Assembly (NCBI GenBank): GCA_035253585.1
Contig: DATFBY010000024.1
Span: forward strand, 1-64,000
Source of the DNA: DATFBY01 sp035253585
Lineage (GTDB): Bacteria > Gemmatimonadota > Gemmatimonadetes > Gemmatimonadales > Gemmatimonadaceae
Reading direction: 5' to 3'
DNA length: 64,000 nucleotides
Shown: positions 17,329-25,640 of the stretch, one piece after another
Position numbering within the stretch: position 1 is the stretch's first letter
How the letters are laid out: each line of letters starts with the position of its first letter
Made by a program: the position numbers and the translations under genes
Notes under the pieces: model-generated
Seen by the model: the letters and a program-made list of their open reading frames with translations, nothing else
Databases searched by the model: none
Told to the model about the DNA's origin: nothing

Positions 17329-17517
17329 TTAAACCGGACGGGGACGGCGGTTCTTGCGACGCGCCGCGTTCTCCTTGCGCTTCCGGCGCTCGCTCGGCTT
17401 CTCGTAGTGGCGATGCTTGCGAAGATCAGAGAGAATCCCCGCCTTCTCGCACTTTTTCTTGAAGCGCTTGAGCGCACGCTCGAAGTTTTCGTCGTCGTGG
17501 ATGATGACTTCCGACAA
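17329..17517 (-). CDS. rpsU: 30S ribosomal protein S21
   Basis: A 62-residue basic protein with the S21 pattern (FERALKRFKKKCEKAGILSDLRKHRHYEKPSERRKRKE). S21 lies near the anti-Shine-Dalgarno end of 16S rRNA. The start is TTG at 17517, preceded by a strong ribosome binding site (AGGGGGG, about ten bases upstream). No in-frame ATG or GTG is available just upstream. First gene of the rpsU-yqeY transcript. Confidence 0.95.
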   Translation of the reverse strand: MSEVIIHDDENFERALKRFKKKCEKAGILSDLRKHRHYEKPSERRKRKENAARRKNRRPRPV

Positions 17518-17574
17518 GAGTGAGTGTCCCCCCTTCGTGGCGCTTGTACGCCGGTTAAGTGTGTAGAATTTGGA

Positions 17575-17604
17575 AAGTTAGGGCGAGCACGAGTTGAGTG
17601 TCAA
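17575..17604 (-). promoter_or_regulatory. Candidate promoter for rpsU-yqeY
   Basis: The minus strand reads TTGACA (17604-17599), an 18-base spacer, and TAACTT (17580-17575). The -35 is a perfect match to the housekeeping consensus. It lies in the 100-base gap between the HIT gene stop and rpsU and would give a leader of about 50 bases. Confidence 0.5.
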
Positions 17605-17617
17605 GCGAACGCGATGC

Positions 17618-17959
17618 TTAACCCGGCGGCCAACTCATCTTGCGCCCGCCGAGCAGGTGTAAATGAATGTGGAATACCGTTTGTCCGGCATTCGCTTGCG
17701 TGTTGATGACTGTTCGGTAGCCGGAATCGTCAACGCCTTCGTCGCGTGCGATCTCGGCGGCGAGCAGCGCCAGTCGACCGACCATTGCCGCATCTTTCGC
17801 GGTGTTGAGCGACTCCACGTGCTCCCGTGGAATCACCAATACGTGCACCGGCGCCTGTGGATTGATGTCGCGGAACGCCACGCACTCCGCCGTTTCCTTC
17901 ACGAGCTTCGCGGGGACTTCACCGCGCACAATGCGACAGAAGAGACAGGTTTCAGCCAT
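17618..17959 (-). CDS. HIT-family nucleotide hydrolase/transferase
   Basis: A 113-residue histidine-triad protein (HINT/HinT type). It starts MAETCLFCRIVRGEVPA and ends with the HIT motif HIHLHLLGG, whose central histidine forms the nucleotidyl intermediate. Proteins of this group hydrolyse purine nucleoside phosphoramidates. I place the start at the ATG at 17959, an eight-base overlap with rsmE; the frame extends to 17992 but those residues are not family-like. Confidence 0.9.
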   Translation of the reverse strand: MAETCLFCRIVRGEVPAKLVKETAECVAFRDINPQAPVHVLVIPREHVESLNTAKDAAMVGRLALLAAEIARDEGVDDSGYRTVINTQANAGQTVFHIHLHLLGGRKMSWPPG

Positions 17960-18704
17960 TTCGGTTCTCCACGGTTGCGTCGAGCGCGGCACGAATCGCG
18001 CCGCATGCGACGATTGCGGCCGTCTCGAAGCGGAGCGTGAGCGGTGCTAGTCGGAGCGGCGTGAAGCCGGCCGAGAGCAGTGTGGCACGTTCGAAGTCTT
18101 CCACCCCGCCCTCCGGACCGACAGCGATGGTGACGGGCGATTCCACGGTCGACGCCTGGAGCAAGTCGCCCGACGCGTCGAGCAAGTAGCGCGTGGCTGC
18201 CGGCGCAGCTGCTGCGGCTCGCTCGACACTCGCCTCGGGATACAACGTGGGAAGCCATGCGCCACCGGATTGCGTGAGCGCCGCGATCATGCGCGCGCGA
18301 ACTTTCTGCAGAAACGCTACGCCTTCGCCTCGAGGCGACACGCTACGCGAGCGACGCCACATCACCGGGCGCCAGCTGGTGATGCCGAGCTCGGTGGCTT
18401 TCTCGGCAAGCCAGAGCATCCGCTCGCGGTCCGCGATTGGGACCAGCAGGTGGATCTCGGGGAGCGGATCGACGTGCCGCACGTCATCGAGCTCCACCAG
18501 CGCCTGATGCTTCGACAACCTCACCAGTTTGCCGGCGCCAATCGCGCCGGCGCCATCGGTGAGGCGGACGCGCTCGCCTAACGAGACACGCCGGACGCGC
18601 GCGTGATGCGCTTCTCCTTCACCCAGCGTGGCGACGCGACCGGGCTCGAGCGCATCGTCGCTGAAGAAGGTTGCTAAGCCGGCGTCATCACCGTGCTCCA
18701 CCAT
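17952..18704 (-). CDS. rsmE: 16S rRNA uridine-N3 methyltransferase RsmE
   Basis: Methylates a uridine of 16S rRNA. The 250-residue protein has the N-terminal PUA-like segment (GEAHHARVRRVSLGERVRLTDG) and a SPOUT domain with AVGPEGGVEDFE and the C-terminal knot motif LAPLTLRFETAAIVA. It overlaps prmA by 31 bases and the HIT gene by 8, so the three should be translated from one message. Confidence 0.93.
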   Translation of the reverse strand: MVEHGDDAGLATFFSDDALEPGRVATLGEGEAHHARVRRVSLGERVRLTDGAGAIGAGKLVRLSKHQALVELDDVRHVDPLPEIHLLVPIADRERMLWLAEKATELGITSWRPVMWRRSRSVSPRGEGVAFLQKVRARMIAALTQSGGAWLPTLYPEASVERAAAAAPAATRYLLDASGDLLQASTVESPVTIAVGPEGGVEDFERATLLSAGFTPLRLAPLTLRFETAAIVACGAIRAALDATVENRNG

Positions 18705-19504
18705 TCTCCTTCCGCGTCCTCGTCCAGAAGGCGCCAGCCACTAGCCTGGAAAGAATCGAGCATCGTCCCGCGCTCCGACGACAACATTCCGCTGAGTATC
18801 GCGCGGCCGTCCGGCGCGAGCGACGCACGCATGGTCGGCTCGAGCTGGAGCAGCACAGGAGCGATGATATTGGCGACAATTACGCGTACCGGAGCCACGA
18901 GCGGAAGAAGGTCAGCGGCGTCGCCCAGCAGGACGTGAACGCGGCCAGCGACGTCGTTGAGCGCAATGTTCGCTTCCGCATTTCCGATGGCATCAGGATC
19001 GGACTCGATGGCGGCAACGCGGGCCGCTCCTAGCCGAACGGCGGCGATCGAGAGCACCGCGCTGCCGGCACCGAGGTCGGCGACAAAGTCTCCCTCTCGT
19101 ATCACGCCGTGCATGAGGCGCAGACATCCCCGAGTGGTGGGATGCTCACCGGTGCCAAATGCCATCGCCGGCTCGATCAGCACCGCATGCGCAGGATCGG
19201 CGACCTCGTCGCGGCGCCAGGGCGGCGCGATGGTGATGTGCCCGACGCGCTGCACGGACACCTGCGGCACCCAGCGGCCGGCCCAATCGACCTCGCCTAA
19301 CGAGGTGGTGTCGAGGGTCGCATCGTCGGCAAGCGTCTGCGCTAGGGCGCGGACTTTGGTGAGATCGACGTCGGACCCGACGATGGTGGAAATGCCATCG
19401 ATCTCCTCCTGAACGCCGGCCGCGCCCGACTCGATCAACGCGGCCGCGAGAAGATCACGCCACTCGGGGTTCGTCACGCGCAGCCGGACCGCGATCCACT
19501 CCAC
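18674..19504 (-). CDS. prmA: Ribosomal protein L11 methyltransferase
   Basis: Methylates lysines and the N-terminus of ribosomal protein L11. The 276-residue protein starts at a GTG and shows EPAMAFGTGEHPTTRGCL, the SAM motif VADLGAGSAVLSIAA, and VANIIAPVLLQL. The usual G-G in the SAM motif (GCGSG) is changed to GAGSA, a mild variant. The gene follows dnaJ by about 20 bases, and this dnaJ-prmA-rsmE order is conserved in many bacteria. Confidence 0.93.
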   Translation of the reverse strand: MEWIAVRLRVTNPEWRDLLAAALIESGAAGVQEEIDGISTIVGSDVDLTKVRALAQTLADDATLDTTSLGEVDWAGRWVPQVSVQRVGHITIAPPWRRDEVADPAHAVLIEPAMAFGTGEHPTTRGCLRLMHGVIREGDFVADLGAGSAVLSIAAVRLGAARVAAIESDPDAIGNAEANIALNDVAGRVHVLLGDAADLLPLVAPVRVIVANIIAPVLLQLEPTMRASLAPDGRAILSGMLSSERGTMLDSFQASGWRLLDEDAEGEWWSTVMTPA

Positions 19505-19526
19505 GCGCCGCGCTCGTCAGGCGTCG

Positions 19527-20657
19527 TCAGGCGCCGAACGCTTCCTTCATGCGAGACCAGAAGCCCTTGGGCTGGCCGGCCGGGACCTCGGTCTGCACCT
19601 CCGACAGGCGCTTGACCAGCGTCTCCTCTTCCGGTGTCAGCTTCTGCGGCGTCCAGAGCTGCACCTTGATGTGAAGGTCGCCGCTTCCCTTCCCGTTCAC
19701 CACCGGAAGCCCACGGCCGCGCAGATGGAAGACCTGGCCGCTCTGCGTGCCTGGTGGAATGCGCAGCGATACGGAGCCTGAAACCGCAGGCGCCTCGACA
19801 TCCGCGCCAAGCACGAGCTGAGGGTACGCAACAAGCACCGCGGTGAAGAGATCGGCGCCCTCGCGCTCGAAGCGGGGATCTTCCTCGACCTCGAACACGA
19901 CGAGGATGTCGCCGCGCGGACCACCCAACGGGCCCACACTCCCGGCGCCACGAAGCGTCATGTACTGACCGGTGGCCACTCCAGCGGGCACGTTCACCGG
20001 AACCGTGCGCTCCACACGCACGCGTCCCTCGCCCTTGCACTTCTTGCACGGCTGCTCGACCACCTTCCCCTGCCCCGCGCACGTGGGACACGGCGCCACG
20101 CTCACGAACTGGCCGAAGAACGAGCGCTGCGCACGACGCACCTCTCCACTCCCCTGACATGTCGGACACCGGCGAGGAGATGTTCCAGGCTCGGCCCCCG
20201 ATGCCTCACAGCGGTCGCACGGATCGAGCAGACGGATCGTGAACCGCTTCTCCACGCCGGTCGCTACCTCGGCCAGCGTCAAGGGAATGGTGACCTTTAC
20301 ATCGGCACCGGTGCGCGGCCCGCCGCGGCCGCGTCCCGAAAGCATTTCCTCGAGCCCGCCGAAGCCGCCAAAGTCGCGCATGAAGATGCTGAGCGCTTCC
20401 GCGAGATCGACGTGATGGAATCCGCCGGCGCCGGCGCCGCGCAAACCCGCCTCGCCAAACCGGTCGTACATAGAGCGCTTCTGCGGATCGCGGAGAACGT
20501 CGTATGCCTCCGTGATCTCCTTGAAGCGTTCCTCGGCTTCCTTCGATCCGTTGTTGCGATCGGGATGGAAGCGCATCGCCAGCTTGCGATACGCCTTCTT
20601 GATCTCGTCGTCGGACGCGGTGCGCTCGACGCCAAGGACAGTGTACAGATCCGCCAT
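19527..20657 (-). CDS. dnaJ: Chaperone protein DnaJ
   Basis: Co-chaperone of DnaK. The 376-residue protein has the J domain with HPD at 31-33, a short glycine-rich part, and four zinc-binding repeats: CDRCEASG, CPTCQGSG, CPTCAGQG and CKKCKGEG. Two beta-barrel substrate-binding domains follow. The ATG is preceded directly by the GTTAGGC heptamer (20658-20664). It follows hrcA by 16 bases; grpE and dnaK are not in this cluster. Confidence 0.96.
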   Translation of the reverse strand: MADLYTVLGVERTASDDEIKKAYRKLAMRFHPDRNNGSKEAEERFKEITEAYDVLRDPQKRSMYDRFGEAGLRGAGAGGFHHVDLAEALSIFMRDFGGFGGLEEMLSGRGRGGPRTGADVKVTIPLTLAEVATGVEKRFTIRLLDPCDRCEASGAEPGTSPRRCPTCQGSGEVRRAQRSFFGQFVSVAPCPTCAGQGKVVEQPCKKCKGEGRVRVERTVPVNVPAGVATGQYMTLRGAGSVGPLGGPRGDILVVFEVEEDPRFEREGADLFTAVLVAYPQLVLGADVEAPAVSGSVSLRIPPGTQSGQVFHLRGRGLPVVNGKGSGDLHIKVQLWTPQKLTPEEETLVKRLSEVQTEVPAGQPKGFWSRMKEAFGA

Positions 20658-20673
20658 GCCTAACGAAGAAAAG

Positions 20674-21717
20674 TCAGTCGAGAAGCTCGGTGATGAGCCG
20701 CGAGGTGTGCGTGACGAGCGAAATTACTTTGTCGTACGGCATGCGCGTAGGCCCAATGACGCCGATCACGCCGCCGAGCGTCCCGGCGCGGTACTCGGCA
20801 GTGACCACGGTAAAGTCGGAGAAGGTGCGATCGTCGTGCTCGTTGCCGATGGTGATGGTGATGCCGGCGTTCGCGCTCCGCTGCCGCAGCAGCTGACCGA
20901 TCGCGTCGGGCTTGTCGGCGATCGCGAGAAGCTGACGCATCTTCTCGCCGGACGCGAACTCGGGCTGCTCGGCCAGCAATGATGTTTGGCCGAGTACGAC
21001 GTGCCCTTCGCGCAGCGGCTGGGAGACGTCGAAAATCGTCTCCCCCTCCTGGATGAAGATGTTCAGAAGCTCACGCGTTTCCGAGTCGGCATCGGCGTCG
21101 CGAAGCCGCGCCGGAAGCGATTGCCGAATCTGCCGCAGCGAAAGCCCGCCCAACCGTTCGTTCAACACCAGGGTGACCGCCGCCAACGCCTTTTCGGCGA
21201 TCTCGCCCGGGACTTCGACGAAGATCGTTCGTGCAACACCGCCCTCGATCTTGAGGACGAGAAGCAGCCGCTCGGCGGACAATCGGAGGAGCTCGAGGCG
21301 CTCGAGAACCGAATCTTCGAGTCGGGGGCCGAGCGCCACGCCAAGCTCCTGGGTCAGCACACCCAACATTTGCGCCGCCCGGCGTAAAATCGCTTCGATC
21401 GTGGTGTTGCCGGAGTCGAGCTCCATGCGCAGCTGCTGGCGCGCTGTCGAATCGACCGGCGATAGACGCATCAGCTCGTCGACGTAGACCCGGTAGGCCT
21501 TGTCGGTGGGCACGCGACCGGCGGAGGTATGGGGGTGATACAGAAACCCCTTTTCCTCGAGGTCGCTCATCGTGTTGCGAATGGTTGCCGGCGAGACGCC
21601 AAGCCCGAAACGCCGCGAAATGGTACGTGAGCCGGCCGGCTCGGCCGTCTCCACGTACGATTGGATCACGGCTTCTAGGATGCGCCGCTCGCGTTCCGAG
21701 AGCTGTGGATACGCCAT
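20674..21717 (-). CDS. hrcA: Heat-inducible transcription repressor HrcA
   Basis: Represses chaperone genes by binding CIRCE elements. The 347-residue protein has the N-terminal winged helix (RERRILEAVIQSYVETAEPAGSRTI, VSPATIRNTMSDLEEKGFLYHPHTSAGRVPTDKAYR) and the C-terminal dimerisation/GAF-like part ending in GVIGPTRMPYDKVISLV. I see no CIRCE inverted repeat (TTAGCACTC-N9-GAGTGCTAA) upstream, and the gene starts only 10 bases after hemW, so regulation would act at another site. Confidence 0.95.
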   Translation of the reverse strand: MAYPQLSERERRILEAVIQSYVETAEPAGSRTISRRFGLGVSPATIRNTMSDLEEKGFLYHPHTSAGRVPTDKAYRVYVDELMRLSPVDSTARQQLRMELDSGNTTIEAILRRAAQMLGVLTQELGVALGPRLEDSVLERLELLRLSAERLLLVLKIEGGVARTIFVEVPGEIAEKALAAVTLVLNERLGGLSLRQIRQSLPARLRDADADSETRELLNIFIQEGETIFDVSQPLREGHVVLGQTSLLAEQPEFASGEKMRQLLAIADKPDAIGQLLRQRSANAGITITIGNEHDDRTFSDFTVVTAEYRAGTLGGVIGVIGPTRMPYDKVISLVTHTSRLITELLD

Positions 21718-21727
21718 AAGTCCAAAT

Positions 21728-22843
21728 CTAGTAACGACTTCCGACCACTGTCAAGTCGACCGCGAGGGCATCGAGGCGGAGCCAACCAACCGGAGTTAGG
21801 CGAAGCCGACCGCCTTCCTGAGTCGCCCACCCGGCGTCGCGCCAAGGTGCGGTACGTTCTTTCTCGGGGTCGGTCAGAACCAACCCTTCGCTCGTTCTCA
21901 GTCCGAGATACACACGCTCGGCCGCCCGGTTCTCTGAATTCAGGACCTCCTCGCCCTCGACCGGGTCACGCCCGCGGCCGAGTGCTGCCACCCAGGCCGT
22001 GTACGCCGAGAGGTTCCAACGGCGGCGCTCGCCATCGAACGCGTGCGCAGACGGCCCAAATCCCTCATAGGGCGCGCGCGCCCAGTACGCGGAATTGTGC
22101 CGGGACCGACGGCCAGGACGAGCGAAATTCGATACCTCGTAGTGCTCGTACCCCGCGGCGGTGAGCCGCTCGTGCGCAAGAAGAAATTCGCTCTCGTAGC
22201 GCTCTTCGGGCGCCTCAGCCACGGCTCCCCGCGCGCTCCAGCGACCGAGCGGCGTGCGAGGCTCGACGGTCAAACCGTACAGGGAGATGTGGTCGGGCTC
22301 GAGCGCGATCGTGGCTTCGAGGTCGCGCGACCAGTCGCGGGAGAGTGCGTCGGGAAGCGCAAAGATCAGATCGAGCGAGACGTTTTCGAGGCCCGCTTCA
22401 CGGAGTGCGCCGACCGCGGCCGCGATCGCTCCGCTCGAGTGTGTGCGATGCATCCAGCCGAGTGATGCCGCGTCGAAGCTCTGAGCGCCTAACGAGACGC
22501 GGTTCACGCCGGCGTGCTTCCACGCCGACGCGGCGGCGAGCGTCACATCCTCCGGATTGGCCTCGATCGTGACTTCGGCGTCGGGCGCGAAGGTCACGCG
22601 ACGGAGCAGCAGCTCCAAGGTGCGCGAGATGCCCTCTGGTCCGAGCCGAGAGGGAGTGCCGCCGCCGAGATAGATCGTTTCGAGCGGAGCCGTCGCGCGC
22701 TCGAAGCGCATCGAGAGCTCCAGATCGAGTGCCCCGAGAAATTCCTCCACCGGCACGACTCGGCGAACCGCGATTGCGAAATCGCAATACGAGCAGCGCC
22801 GTGCGCAGAAGGGTACGTGGACGTAGACGTGACGAGAGCCCAT
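21728..22843 (-). CDS. hemW: HemW-like radical SAM protein
   Basis: A 371-residue radical SAM protein. It begins MGSRHVYVHVPFCARRCSYCDF, with the CxxxCxxC iron-sulfur motif followed by F, and includes IYLGGGTPSRL, EANPEDVT, NRVSLGAQSFD and DLIFALPD, all typical of HemW. HemW is a heme chaperone rather than coproporphyrinogen oxidase. I start at the ATG at 22843; the frame stays open to 23320 inside the upstream glycosyltransferase gene, but that sequence is shadow. It starts 8 bases after that gene's stop. Confidence 0.92.
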   Translation of the reverse strand: MGSRHVYVHVPFCARRCSYCDFAIAVRRVVPVEEFLGALDLELSMRFERATAPLETIYLGGGTPSRLGPEGISRTLELLLRRVTFAPDAEVTIEANPEDVTLAAASAWKHAGVNRVSLGAQSFDAASLGWMHRTHSSGAIAAAVGALREAGLENVSLDLIFALPDALSRDWSRDLEATIALEPDHISLYGLTVEPRTPLGRWSARGAVAEAPEERYESEFLLAHERLTAAGYEHYEVSNFARPGRRSRHNSAYWARAPYEGFGPSAHAFDGERRRWNLSAYTAWVAALGRGRDPVEGEEVLNSENRAAERVYLGLRTSEGLVLTDPEKERTAPWRDAGWATQEGGRLRLTPVGWLRLDALAVDLTVVGSRY

Positions 22844-22851
22844 GTCGAATT

Positions 22852-23889
22852 CTAGCGCGGTGCCTGACCGTCGTCCGGCTTTATTCTCACGCGACGCGGT
22901 TGGAGCCATTCGTGAATTCTTCGAAAGAGAATTCGACGGCTCGCGTTCTGTCCGAGTGCGAGTCGAACGAGCTGGATCGGCAAACGCGGCAGCCAGAACG
23001 GCGAATAAAAGAGGAGTCCTTCCCGCCAGGATCCAGTGAGACCGGCCTTCACGCCGTCCCATCGACCCTTGGCTGCCATCGCCAGGATGAGCTGCACATT
23101 GATGCTGTGCAGTCGCCCGATCGTGTACTGGTGCACCCACCAGCGCGGACCGAAGATCGCTTCCGTCGATGCCACACGACGAACGACTTGAATCTGATCG
23201 GTGAACTTCGACGTCGAATACTTCCCGCGTCCGGTGATGGACTGATTGTGAAACCGGTACTGATAGCCCGCCCGATGACCAACCCAGGCGATGTCCCACG
23301 CCGCCGCGACGCGGTGCCACAGATCGGCCTCACCCGAGTGATTGACTCTGGTATCGAAGACGCCGGCCGTATCGAGGGCCGCGCGTCGAATCGCCACGGA
23401 GCTGGGGCCGCCGATCGTGTTGCCGACCGCGACGCCTTTCAGCAAGTAGTCGCGCCCGGTCATCACGAGGTCGGGGCGGCCGTCCATCTCGACTCGGAAG
23501 ATGAGCGAATCGTTCTCGTCAATGCCGTCGTAGTGCGTTGCCACCAGTCCGACGGAGGGATGCGCTCGAAATAGGCGTACGATGTCGTCGAGATCGTGAG
23601 GATACAGGACATCGTCGGAGCAAAGCAGCCTGACGACTTGCGGGTCGGCGCAAAGCGATTCCAGAATGGCGCGGTTGAAGTTGCCGAATTGTCCGCGGCG
23701 GATGCCGTCATTGACATACCGAAAGCGAGGGTCGCCTAGCGAGTCGACAACGGCTCGTGTGCCATCGTCCTCGCCGTCGTTGACCACGACGCACGTCCAA
23801 TCCTGATATGTTTGGCGCAGGACGGAGCGCAGCGTTCGCTCGATGATGCCAGCACCGAGGTAGCTCGGGATCGCTACGGCTACACGCAT
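22852..23889 (-). CDS. Family 2 glycosyltransferase
   Basis: A 345-residue GT-A fold transferase. It shows VAVAIPSYLGAGIIERTLRSV, VVVNDGEDDGT, a CSDDVLYPHDL acidic metal site, and the GGPSSVAIRRAAL and GEADLWHRVA acceptor-side motifs. The C-terminal 100 residues are basic and amphipathic. The acceptor and sugar are unknown. It is divergent from a FkbM-type methyltransferase with only 32 bases between, suggesting both work on the same glycan. It is also the first gene of the hemW-hrcA-dnaJ run. Confidence 0.85.
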   Translation of the reverse strand: MRVAVAIPSYLGAGIIERTLRSVLRQTYQDWTCVVVNDGEDDGTRAVVDSLGDPRFRYVNDGIRRGQFGNFNRAILESLCADPQVVRLLCSDDVLYPHDLDDIVRLFRAHPSVGLVATHYDGIDENDSLIFRVEMDGRPDLVMTGRDYLLKGVAVGNTIGGPSSVAIRRAALDTAGVFDTRVNHSGEADLWHRVAAAWDIAWVGHRAGYQYRFHNQSITGRGKYSTSKFTDQIQVVRRVASTEAIFGPRWWVHQYTIGRLHSINVQLILAMAAKGRWDGVKAGLTGSWREGLLFYSPFWLPRLPIQLVRLALGQNASRRILFRRIHEWLQPRRVRIKPDDGQAPR

Positions 23890-23921
23890 GGGGAGGAATA
23901 TAGAATGAGCGTCATCCGTTG

Positions 23922-24827
23922 ATGTCGTCTCCCTTTATTGGCATCGCCGGCCGAAACCGAGGAGTCGAGCGCGTCCGGCAAGCACTGCGTGACGCTCTGC
24001 CTTCACCGATACGACGCGCGATCGTGCGGCTGCTCGCACCAATGCGAGCACGCGCTGCCAGTGAAAGCGATCTGGCTGCCGCAAGGCGCGTTCTGACGCG
24101 CGATGAGGATCGCGAGCGCTACTTCCGGCTCGTAAGGGACGCGGAGGCGCGTTGGCGCGCCGGCCGGTACGACGCGACCGGACCGCTGGAGGCACTGCCG
24201 GTAGGCAACGTCAGCGTGTACGTCCGACCGGGTACCAGCGATGTGTTGGTCTATCGCGACGTGATCGTCCGCGACAACTACGGTGAAGCCGACCTGCCAG
24301 CGGATGCGGCCGTGCTGGATTGCGGTGCGAACATCGGCCTGGTGAGCGTGGCAGTCCTCACCAAGCATGCGGGTGCTCGTGTGCTTGCGATCGAGCCCGA
24401 TCCGCGAAACATCGAGCTCTGTCAGCGAAATCTCGAACCCTTTGCCGGCCGCGCCCAAATCCTGCGCGCCGCCGTGTGGGACACGGCTGGTTGGCTGAAG
24501 CTCGCCAGCGGCACCGAAGGAACATGGGCCAGCCACGTCGAGCCCGGGTCAGGTGACATCGAGGCACTGACGATCACGAACGCACTGGAGCGTCTGGGCG
24601 CCGAATGGGTCGATCTCATCAAGCTCGACGTCGAGGGTGCGGAGGCCCGCATACTTTCCGGCGACATCTCGTGGCTCGCCCGCACAGGCTGTCTGATGAT
24701 CGAAATCGAGTCGGACGATGCGCGCGCGGCGTTCAACGACGCCATGCGGCGCTATCCTTACTTCCAGCTGACCCAGAAGAGCGACGTCACCATTGCGACA
24801 CGGCCCAAAGCGCAACGAATCCGCTGA
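23922..24827 (+). CDS. FkbM-family SAM-dependent methyltransferase
   Basis: A 301-residue protein with a 110-residue N-terminal part and a FkbM methyltransferase domain. The SAM site is VLDCGANIGLVSVA with VLAIEPDP, followed by WVDLIKLDVEGAEARIL and LMIEIE, the FkbM hallmark. Members O-methylate sugars or polyketides. I use the ATG at 23922; a TTG directly before it is also possible. The start lies only 32 bases from the divergent glycosyltransferase start. Its stop abuts the stop of the convergent methyltransferase (TGA-TCA). Confidence 0.85.
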   Translation: MSSPFIGIAGRNRGVERVRQALRDALPSPIRRAIVRLLAPMRARAASESDLAAARRVLTRDEDRERYFRLVRDAEARWRAGRYDATGPLEALPVGNVSVYVRPGTSDVLVYRDVIVRDNYGEADLPADAAVLDCGANIGLVSVAVLTKHAGARVLAIEPDPRNIELCQRNLEPFAGRAQILRAAVWDTAGWLKLASGTEGTWASHVEPGSGDIEALTITNALERLGAEWVDLIKLDVEGAEARILSGDISWLARTGCLMIEIESDDARAAFNDAMRRYPYFQLTQKSDVTIATRPKAQRIR

Positions 24828-25568
24828 TCAGCGCTTCCAGGCACGGGCGAGCAGGTTCTGGGTGAACACCGCGTCACGCTCGAAGCTTCCAGTCTCCGCG
24901 CCGACGTAGAGCTTCAATCCGGCTCGGAGAACGCGCCAAATGAGATAACGTACGCCGCTGACCACACCGTGGACGACCGGCGTGTCCTCATAGAACTCGA
25001 CTCGGTCAAAGCCTGACGAGAGCAGCAGCTGGCTGAGCGAGTTGCGCGTGAATGCCTGCTCGTGCGTGAGATCGCCGTAGCGAATGCGCCCGAAAAATGG
25101 TGATTCGGCGTTCGGCGTGTGAATGAGCAGCGAGCCGTCATCCTTCAACACGCGCGCGATCTCGTCGACCAGGGTCACCAGCTCCTCGCGCGTGAGATGC
25201 TCGATCAGATCGAATGCGATGACGAGGTCGCACGATGCAGTCCGCGTCGCCGCGATGGTCTCGAAAAGCGTGCCTTGCGTGACGTTCGGAATTCCGATCT
25301 CACGCGCTGCGGCGACCTGCTCGGGTGACACGTCTACGCCGCGCGCCCTGGCAAATCCCGCTTCGCGCGCGTAGTGGATCAAAGCGCCGTAGCCACAACC
25401 GAGATCAAGTATCTCCGCATCCCGTCGTTTCGGAAAATGGCGGGCCACCACTCGGCGCAAGTACGGCGCTCGCGACGCCAGATTGTCTCTGACGCTCGCC
25501 GCTCGATCGCCGTGATTGATCGAGTTATACCGTTCGTAGATGCGGTCGCGGAGCTGGTTTTGCGACAT
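24828..25568 (-). CDS. Class I SAM-dependent methyltransferase
   Basis: A 246-residue protein with a methyltransferase fold: ILDLGCGYGALIHYARE (SAM motif I), ARGVDVSPEQVAAARE, LVIAFDLIEHLTREELVTL and a HTPNAESPFFG loop. The latter pattern is typical of UbiG/MethylTransf_23-type proteins in polysaccharide and natural-product loci. No zinc site or membrane segment. Convergent with the FkbM gene; the two and the nearby glycosyltransferase look like a small glycan-modifying group. Confidence 0.82.
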   Translation of the reverse strand: MSQNQLRDRIYERYNSINHGDRAASVRDNLASRAPYLRRVVARHFPKRRDAEILDLGCGYGALIHYAREAGFARARGVDVSPEQVAAAREIGIPNVTQGTLFETIAATRTASCDLVIAFDLIEHLTREELVTLVDEIARVLKDDGSLLIHTPNAESPFFGRIRYGDLTHEQAFTRNSLSQLLLSSGFDRVEFYEDTPVVHGVVSGVRYLIWRVLRAGLKLYVGAETGSFERDAVFTQNLLARAWKR

Positions 25569-25640
25569 GCTGGCGCGAAGAAAAGGTGAGCGACTCGCTC
25601 AAATGTAATATCCACCGCCTCGAGCGATCACGATGCCCGG

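Noticed and set aside
22844..23320. Long N-terminal extension of hemW and similar extensions of dprA, rsmD, the lyase, the CgeB-like protein and the metallo-hydrolase
   Set aside because: The extra residues overlap well-supported upstream genes, are arginine-rich as shadow frames are, and good starts at stop/start overlaps exist downstream.
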